Position numbers and translations under genes: made by a program. This document shows, piece after piece, positions 58,635-64,000 of a stretch of DNA of 64,000 bases. Each line of letters begins with the position of its first letter. Positions within the stretch are counted from its first letter, which is position 1. The notes beneath the pieces were generated by a model. That model saw nothing but the letters and a program-made list of their open reading frames with translations. It made no database searches and was not told the DNA's origin. Origin of the DNA: Streptomyces sp. PT12 (GTDB taxonomy: Bacteria; Actinomycetota; Actinomycetes; Streptomycetales; Streptomycetaceae); contig NZ_QEST01000280.1 in NCBI RefSeq assembly GCF_003311645.1, forward strand, positions 78,278-142,277. The letters run 5' to 3'.

Positions 58635-59897
58635 ATGCATGCCGCAGGGCTGGATCTCGCGCCGTTCCGCGCGCTCCGTTACGCGCCCGAGCGCGTCGCC
58701 AGCCTCGCGGCGGTCACCTCTCCCCCGTACGACGTGGTGGTGCGCCCCGACGGGCAGGACGCGCTCGAGACCGCCGACCCGTTCAACATCGTCCGCCTCA
58801 TCCTCCCCCGGGCCGCCGACCAGGGCGCCGCGCACCGCGGCGCGGCCGAGACGCTGCGCCGCTGGCGCGCCGACGGCGTGCTCACCGAGGAGCCGCGCCC
58901 CGCGCTGTACGTCTACGAGCAGCGCACCGGGGCAACGCTCCAGCGCGGGGTGATCGGCGCCCTGCGGCTGACCGGGCCCGAGGAGGGCGTCGTCCTGCCG
59001 CACGAGGACGTGCTGCCCGAGGTCGTCGCCGAGCGCGCCGACCTGATGCGCGCCACCGCCGCCAACCTCGAGCCCCTGCTGCTCTCCTACCGCGGCGGCC
59101 CCTCGGGCGCCACCGCGTCCCTGGCCGAACGGGCCGCCGCGCGCCCGCCGTTGCTCGCCACCACGACGGCCGACGGCGTCCGCCACCGCGTCTGGTCCCT
59201 CACCGAGCCCGCCGAGATCGCCGCCATCAGGGCGGACCTGGCCGGGCACAGGGCGCTGATCGCGGACGGGCACCACCGCTGGGCGACGTGCCTGCGGCTC
59301 GCCGCCGAGCACGGCGGGCGCCCGCCGTGGGACCGCGGCCTGGTCCTGCTGGTGGACACCGACCGCCATCCGCTGCGCGTGGGGGCCATCCACCGGGTGC
59401 TGCCGGGGCTCGCGCCCGCCACCGCCCTGGCCGCGCTCGGCGCGGTCAGCCGCGTCACGCCGCTGCCCGGCGCGCTGCCCCAGGCCCTCGCCGCCCTCGA
59501 CCGGGCCGAGGGCAACGCGTTCCTGCTGGCCGGAGAGGGCGCGTTCCACCTCGTCGACCGCCCCGACCCGGCCCTGCTGACGCGCGCGGTGCGCGGCGAC
59601 CGCCCGGCCGCCTGGCGCTCCCTTGACGCCACGGTGCTGCACGAGGCGCTGCTGCCCGCCCTGGGCGAGAACGCGCCCCCGCCGTCCGCGATCCGCCATC
59701 TCCACGACGCCGCCACCGCCGTATCTCAGGCCGGGCGGGGCGGCGGCACCGCGATCCTGCTGCGCGCCGTGTCCGAGGCCACGGTCAGGGCCCTGGCCGA
59801 ACAGGGCGTCACCATGCCGCAGAAGTCCACGTCCTTCGGCCCGAAACCGGCCACGGGCCTGCTGCTTCGCGACCTCACCCCTGGCGACCGAATTTAG
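58635..59897 (+). CDS. DUF1015 family protein
   Basis: Protein of 420 residues. LAPFRALRYAPERVASLAAVTSPPYDVV is the family opening, DPFNIVRLILP and VYEQRTGATLQRGVIG the first domain, and IADGHHRWATCL the invariant DGHHR motif. DUF1015 proteins have no settled function; the DGHHR motif suggests an enzyme. Its stop codon TAG lies inside the perfect iron box of the following gene, so ending of this gene and iron control of the next are physically linked. Confidence 0.92.
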   Translation: MHAAGLDLAPFRALRYAPERVASLAAVTSPPYDVVVRPDGQDALETADPFNIVRLILPRAADQGAAHRGAAETLRRWRADGVLTEEPRPALYVYEQRTGATLQRGVIGALRLTGPEEGVVLPHEDVLPEVVAERADLMRATAANLEPLLLSYRGGPSGATASLAERAAARPPLLATTTADGVRHRVWSLTEPAEIAAIRADLAGHRALIADGHHRWATCLRLAAEHGGRPPWDRGLVLLVDTDRHPLRVGAIHRVLPGLAPATALAALGAVSRVTPLPGALPQALAALDRAEGNAFLLAGEGAFHLVDRPDPALLTRAVRGDRPAAWRSLDATVLHEALLPALGENAPPPSAIRHLHDAATAVSQAGRGGGTAILLRAVSEATVRALAEQGVTMPQKSTSFGPKPATGLLLRDLTPGDRI

Positions 59898-59912
59898 GTT
59901 AGGCTAACCTAA
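59894..59912. promoter_or_regulatory. Perfect DmdR/IdeR iron box before the siderophore synthetase
   Basis: TTAGGTTAGGCTAACCTAA equals the 19-bp Streptomyces iron box consensus as I know it. It lies 42 bp upstream of the ATG of the fused DesC/DesD-like gene and overlaps the stop codon of the DUF1015 gene. Confidence 0.95.
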
Positions 59913-59954
59913 CTCCTCGTCCCGCCCCGCCGTGACTTGGAGCGACCGCGCCCT

Positions 59955-62300
59955 ATGAGCACCACTGTCTTCTCCCGACGGGACGACCGGCTCGGGGAGT
60001 TCACCCTCCGCCCGGTCGACCCCACCGCCGACGCCGAGTTGCTGCACGGCTGGCTCACCCACGAGAAGTCGGCCTTCTGGCTGATGACGGAGGCCAGCGT
60101 CGACGACGTGGCGGCCGAGTTCCGCGCCATCGAGGCGGGCGACTCGCACGAGGCCCTGCTCGGCCTGCACGAGGGGCGCCCCGCGTTCCTCGTCGAACGC
60201 TACGACCCCGCCGCCGAGCCGGTCGGCGCCGCGTACGACGTCAGGCCCGGCGACATCGGCATGCACTTCCTCGTCGCCCCCACCGCGTCCCCCGTCCACG
60301 GCTTCACGCGCGCCGTGCTCACCACGGTCATGGAGCTGCTGTTCGCCGACCCCGCGACCCAGCGCGTCGTGGTCGAGCCCGACGTCCGCAACACCCGCGT
60401 CCACGCCCTCAACGCCGCCGTCGGCTTCCGCGCCGAACGCACCGTCACGCTCCCGGCCAAGGACGCCCTCCTCAGCATGTGCACGCGCGAGCAGTACGCC
60501 GCGGCAAAGGCGCCCACCGCACCCCACGAGGTCGTCGCCCACCTCACCCCCGACCGCTGGGAACGCGCCAACCGGCTGCTGATCCGCAAGGCACTCGCCG
60601 AGTTCTCCCACGAGCTCCTGCTCACCCCCGAGCGCTGCTCCGACGGGCGCTGGGCGGTGCCGAGCGACGACGGCGACGTCGTCTACCGCTTCTCCGCCGA
60701 CGTGCTGGCCCTCGACCACTGGGCGGTGGACGCCGAAAGCGTGGTCCGCGAGCACGCCAGGACGGGCACCCGACTCCCGCTCGACGCCCTGGACTTCGTC
60801 GTCGAGCTGCGCGCGTCCCTGGGCCTGGGCGACGACATCCTGCCCGTCTATCTCGAGGAGATCAGCTCCACCCTCGCGGGCACCGCCTACAAGCTCGCCG
60901 CCCCCTACCGCACGGCGGCCGAGCTGGCCCGCGCGGACTTCCAGGCGATCGAGGCGGGCATGACCGAGGGCCACCCGTGCTTCGTCGCGAACAACGGCCG
61001 CCTCGGCTTCGACGCCGCCGAGTACCACGCCTACGCCCCCGAGACGGGCAGCCCGGTGCGGCTGCTCTGGCTGGCCGCGCGCCGCGACCTGACCACGTTC
61101 ACCTCGGGCGCGGGCCTCGACTACGACACCCTGATCGCGGGGGAGCTGGCCCCCGAGACCCTGGTCCGCTTCGCCGACCGCATGAGGGACCTCGGCCTCG
61201 ACCCCGACGCCTACCACCTGTTCCCCGTCCACCCGTGGCAGTGGTACAGCAAGCTGGCCGTGACGTTCGCCTCCGAGGTCGCCCGCCGCCACCTCGTCCC
61301 GCTCGGCCGAAGCGACGACCACTACCGCGCCCAGCAGTCGATCAGGACGTTCTTCAACGCCGCCGCCCCGCACAAGCACTATGTGAAGACGGCGCTCTCG
61401 GTCCTCAACATGGGCTTTGTCCGCGGCCTCTCCGCCGCTTACATGAAGCCGACCCCGGCCATCAACGACTGGCTCGCCGACCTGGTCCACGGCGACGAGC
61501 TGCTGGCCTCGCACGGCTTTCGGATCCTGCGCGAGCGCGCCGCCATCGGCTACCACCACAAGCAGTACGAGGCGGTCGCCGCCAAGGGCTCGCCCTACCT
61601 CAAGATGCTGGCCGCCCTGTGGCGCGAGAGCCCCGTGCCCCTGCTGGCCCCCGGCGAGCGCCTGGCCACGATGGCGTCGCTGCTGCACGTGGACCGCGAG
61701 GGGAACTCCGTGGCCGCCGCCCTGATCGCCGAGTCGGGCCTGCCACCCGCGACGTGGCTGCGCCAGTACCTCGACGCCTATCTGACCCCGCTGCTGCACT
61801 GCCTGTACGCGCACGACGTGGCGTTCATGCCGCACGGCGAGAACGTCATCATGGTGCTGCGGAACGGCGTTCCCCGGCGCGTCTTCATGAAGGACATCGC
61901 CGAGGAGATCGCCGTCATGAACACGGAGACCCCGCTGCCGCCCGAGGTCGAGCGGATCCGCATCGACATAGCGGACGACCTGTGGACGCTGACCCTGTTC
62001 ACGGACGTGTTCGACTGCTTCTTCCGCTTTCTCAACGCCATCCTCGCGTCGGACGGCCTGCTGACGGAGGACGCCTTCTGGTCGACGGTGGCGGCGTGCG
62101 TCACCGACTACCAGAAGGCCACGCCGCACCTGGCCGAGCGGCACAAGCGGTTCGACCTGTTCCAGCCGCGCTTCGACCGGTCCTGCCTGAACCGCCTTCA
62201 GCTGCGCAACAACCAGCAGATGGTGGACCTGCTCGGCGACCCCGACGCCAACCTCGCGGTGGTCGGCACCCTGGACAACCCGCTGGCCCCTTACGCCTGA
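59955..62300 (+). CDS. Fused DesC-like acyltransferase / DesD-like NIS siderophore synthetase
   Basis: Protein of 781 residues with two domains. Residues 1 to about 190 form a GNAT acyltransferase of the DesC type (FTLRPVDP, FLVAPTASPVHGFTRAVLTTVMELLF, EPDVRNTRVHALNAAVGF); such enzymes acylate N-hydroxycadaverine. From about 195 an IucA/IucC synthetase of the DesD type follows: His426 in HPWQW, NMGFVRGLSAAYMKPTPAINDW, PHGENVIMVL and FMKDIAEEIA. In desferrioxamine loci these are two genes. The ATG at 59955 is chosen over a TTG at 59937. No desA or desB homologue is present in the window. The product is likely a hydroxamate siderophore. Confidence 0.93.
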   Translation: MSTTVFSRRDDRLGEFTLRPVDPTADAELLHGWLTHEKSAFWLMTEASVDDVAAEFRAIEAGDSHEALLGLHEGRPAFLVERYDPAAEPVGAAYDVRPGDIGMHFLVAPTASPVHGFTRAVLTTVMELLFADPATQRVVVEPDVRNTRVHALNAAVGFRAERTVTLPAKDALLSMCTREQYAAAKAPTAPHEVVAHLTPDRWERANRLLIRKALAEFSHELLLTPERCSDGRWAVPSDDGDVVYRFSADVLALDHWAVDAESVVREHARTGTRLPLDALDFVVELRASLGLGDDILPVYLEEISSTLAGTAYKLAAPYRTAAELARADFQAIEAGMTEGHPCFVANNGRLGFDAAEYHAYAPETGSPVRLLWLAARRDLTTFTSGAGLDYDTLIAGELAPETLVRFADRMRDLGLDPDAYHLFPVHPWQWYSKLAVTFASEVARRHLVPLGRSDDHYRAQQSIRTFFNAAAPHKHYVKTALSVLNMGFVRGLSAAYMKPTPAINDWLADLVHGDELLASHGFRILRERAAIGYHHKQYEAVAAKGSPYLKMLAALWRESPVPLLAPGERLATMASLLHVDREGNSVAAALIAESGLPPATWLRQYLDAYLTPLLHCLYAHDVAFMPHGENVIMVLRNGVPRRVFMKDIAEEIAVMNTETPLPPEVERIRIDIADDLWTLTLFTDVFDCFFRFLNAILASDGLLTEDAFWSTVAACVTDYQKATPHLAERHKRFDLFQPRFDRSCLNRLQLRNNQQMVDLLGDPDANLAVVGTLDNPLAPYA

Positions 62301-62318
62301 CCCTCCGGCCCCTGCTGA

Positions 62319-63665
62319 TCAGCCGTCGGCGCCCTCGTCGTCCAGGTCGGGGTCGAGGGCGTCGGTGAACGCGACGCCGTCGAGCTCGGCGAGGCGGTCC
62401 GCCGCGTCGGTCGTCCCTCCGCTGTCGGCCTCGACTGCCTTGGCGAACCAGTCGCGCGCCTCGCCGTCCCGCCCGACGGCGAGCAGCGCGTCGGCATAGG
62501 TGTAGCGCAGCCGCGCGGTCCACGGGTGGACGGCGGTCGAGGCCAGCTCGGGGCTCTGGAGGGTCACCACGGCCGCGTCGGGCTGGCCCAGATCCCGCCT
62601 GGCGCCCGCGGCGACGAGCCGCATCTCCACCTGCCCGGCCCTGTCGAGCCGCCGCACCTCGGGCTCCCCCGCCATGGCGAGCGCGCGCTCGGGGCGCCCG
62701 ATCCCGCGCTCGCAGTCGGCCATGATGGGCCACAGGTGATCGGAACCCGACATGCGCCGCGCCGCCCTGAACTCCGTCAGGGCCTCCGCGTACTTCTCCA
62801 CGGCATAGGCGGCGAAGCCCGCGGCCTCGCGCACGGCCCCCACGCGCGAGGCGAGCCGCAGCGCGACCCTCGAGTACGCGTAGGCCCGCTCGGGGTCCTC
62901 GTCCAGGAGCTTGGCGACCATGACGAGGTTGCGCGCCACATCGGTGGCCAGCGTCTTGGGCAGGCTCAGCAGCTCCTGCCGCACGGAGCGGTCGATCTCC
63001 TCGCCGGTGACCTCGTCGGGGATGGGCAGCCGCCGCGCCGACTCCCGGTCCCTGCCGCCCCGCGTGCCCTGGTCGGGAACGCGCCCGCGCCCGTCCCTGC
63101 GATACCCGGCCCGCGGCCCGCCACGATCGTCACGCCGCCCCCGGAAGTCCCGCCCCCGAGGCCCATCGCGCCGGTCATCACGCCGGTCGTCCCTGCGGTC
63201 GTCACGCCGGAACTCCCGCCGCTGCCCCGGCCTCTCGTCACGCCTCTCGTCACGCCTGTCGTCACGGCGGAACGGCGGCCTGCCACCCGCCCGTTCATCA
63301 CGCCGGTCGTCACGACGGTAGTCCCGTCGCTCATCGCGCCTGTCGTCACGGCGGAACGGCGCCCTGCCACCCGCCCGTTCATCACGCCGGTCGTCTCTGC
63401 GAACGTCACGACGCTCGCCACGGACCTCGCGCCCACCGCCATACGGCCGACGATCCCGATCCGCATCCCGACCGCGGTCCCGGCTGTCGCGATCGTCCCG
63501 CCGATCATCACGGCGCCATTCCCCGCGACGGTCGTCGCGCCTCTCATCACGCCTGTCGTCGCGCCGGTATCCGGCCGGGCGGCCCGTGCCGTCCCGACGC
63601 CCGCGGAATTCACGGCGCGGCTCCCGTTGCGGCCTCTGGGGCCGTCCGTCCTCCGCATTCGACAT
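62319..63665 (-). CDS. TPR-like protein with long Arg/Asp-repeat N-terminus
   Basis: Protein of 448 residues. Residues ~10-260 are disordered and built from RRDDRRDERR-type units with Gly-rich breaks; residues ~265-430 are helical with TPR-like pairs (AYAYSRVALRLASRVGAVREAAGFAAYAVEKYAEALTEF as landmarks in parts). Charged RD repeats bind RNA in other proteins; here this is inference. The ATG at 63665 is chosen because the upstream frame enters the rRNA terminator. It lies directly downstream of the rRNA operon. Confidence 0.8.
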   Translation of the reverse strand: MSNAEDGRPQRPQREPRREFRGRRDGTGRPAGYRRDDRRDERRDDRRGEWRRDDRRDDRDSRDRGRDADRDRRPYGGGREVRGERRDVRRDDRRDERAGGRAPFRRDDRRDERRDYRRDDRRDERAGGRPPFRRDDRRDERRDERPGQRREFRRDDRRDDRRDDRRDGPRGRDFRGRRDDRGGPRAGYRRDGRGRVPDQGTRGGRDRESARRLPIPDEVTGEEIDRSVRQELLSLPKTLATDVARNLVMVAKLLDEDPERAYAYSRVALRLASRVGAVREAAGFAAYAVEKYAEALTEFRAARRMSGSDHLWPIMADCERGIGRPERALAMAGEPEVRRLDRAGQVEMRLVAAGARRDLGQPDAAVVTLQSPELASTAVHPWTARLRYTYADALLAVGRDGEARDWFAKAVEADSGGTTDAADRLAELDGVAFTDALDPDLDDEGADG

Positions 63666-63712
63666 CGACGCGGTCCCGCCTTTCCCACACAATTCACAAA
63701 CAAAGACGAAAA

Positions 63713-63761
63713 CAAAAAAGAACCCCTGGCTCCCCAGCATGTACGCTGAGAAACCAGAGGC
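63713..63761 (-). terminator. rRNA operon terminator with U-tract
   Basis: On the minus strand, cctctgg...ctcagc pairs with gctggg...ccagggg, followed by ttctttttt. A true intrinsic terminator with a T-run is rare in this otherwise GC-rich window and fits the end of an rrn operon. Confidence 0.85.
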
Positions 63762-63773
63762 CCCATAAAAATT

Positions 63774-63892
63774 GTCCGGCGGTGTCCTACTCTCCCACAC
63801 GGTCCCCCATGCAGTACCATCGGCGCAGAGAGGCTTAGCTTCCGGGTTCGGAATGTAACCGGGCGTTTCCCTCTCGCCATGACCACCGGAAC
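63774..63892 (-). rRNA. rrf: 5S ribosomal RNA
   Basis: On the minus strand the sequence starts gttccggtggtcatggcgag and includes the conserved gaacccggaagctaag and gatggtactgc blocks, ending with accgccggac, which pairs with the start. The length of 119 nt and the pairing of both ends match actinobacterial 5S rRNA. Confidence 0.96.
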
Positions 63893-63975
63893 ACTTTGGA
63901 AGTGCTCCAAGCGAACAAGCACACTCTTCACTTGGAATAGGTCGATCAAGAATTCACAGTGGACGCGAGCATCTG

Positions 63976-64000
63976 CGGACAAGCCCTCGGCCTATTAGTA
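63976..64000 (-). rRNA. rrl: 23S ribosomal RNA, 3' end (partial)
   Basis: On the minus strand TACTAATAGGCCGAGGGCTT is the 3'-terminal helix sequence of actinobacterial 23S rRNA. The gene continues beyond the right edge. The exact 3' end near 63976 is estimated. The ~80 bp between it and 5S is spacer. Confidence 0.92.

Noticed and set aside
63150-63660. CRISPR-like regular spacing of gtcacgccgg words
   Set aside because: These are degenerate codon repeats of the RD-rich coding region, with no constant-length spacers or cas genes.
62526-63749. Plus-strand frame rich in Pro-Val-Val-Thr repeats
   Set aside because: It is the exact antisense reading of the Arg/Asp repeat codons; the helical TPR part is coherent only on the minus strand.

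Overview
The window is very GC-rich actinomycete DNA. It uses GTG as well as ATG starts, has many 1-4 bp stop/start overlaps (ATGA, GTGA, TGATG), and codes for families typical of Streptomyces: streptogrisin-type proteases, a SepF paralogue, an AfsR-like STAND/TPR protein, DmdR-type iron boxes and a DesD-type siderophore synthetase. From memory, the order der-plsC-cmk-tyrA-rluB-scpB-scpA-parA-ald ... pyrG ... recN-nadK-tlyA is a conserved Streptomyces chromosomal block. A Streptomyces or close relative, chromosomal core region, is the best reading. No search could be run.

Layout, left to right. 1-5.3 kb: a damage-tolerance locus with the start of a probable Y-family polymerase gene, dnaE2 and a LexA/SOS box, then a P-loop kinase-like gene divergent from a HAD phosphatase. 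5.4-7.6 kb: a decayed SigJ-like sigma-factor remnant between imperfect direct repeats, then a phytanoyl-CoA-dioxygenase-like enzyme divergent from an AraC regulator. 7.6-12.3 kb: the urease operon ureA-B-C-F-G-D on the minus strand. 12.4-22.5 kb: asd, two secreted streptogrisin-like proteases, a SepF-like gene, a PIG-V-like membrane protein with an acyl-CoA dehydrogenase and an MFS exporter, a PAP2 phosphatase and a small I78-type inhibitor.

22.9-39 kb: two conserved unknowns, then the core block on the minus strand: der, plsC, cmk, tyrA, rluB, scpB, scpA, an RHH-like protein, a ParA-like ATPase, alanine dehydrogenase, a STAND/TPR protein, a NUDIX hydrolase and CTP synthase. 39-44.5 kb: GH15, then secreted GH64 and GH16 beta-glucanases divergent from a LacI regulator, with a perfect palindromic operator between. 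44.5-46 kb: an island holding a methyltransferase and a possible very short ORF, flanked by inverted copies of an ~80-bp repeat. 46-51.3 kb: glycosyltransferase, recN, NAD kinase, tlyA and a small conserved protein.

51.3-62.3 kb is an iron/siderophore region. An ABC importer (ATPase and two permeases) diverges from two tandem binding lipoproteins and a siderophore-interacting reductase across one iron box. After a HAD phosphatase and a DUF1015 gene, a perfect iron box precedes a single gene that fuses a DesC-like acyltransferase to a DesD-like NIS synthetase. No decarboxylase or N-hydroxylase gene is present nearby. 62.3-64 kb: an Arg/Asp-rich TPR protein and the 3' end of an rRNA operon (terminator, 5S, 23S 3' tip) on the minus strand.

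Short tandem repeats are unusually frequent (periods 9, 12, 15, 16, 18 and 20 bp), several of them in frame within genes. Starts were chosen by Shine-Dalgarno fit, family length and overlap with the upstream stop; several differ from the longest possible ORF.
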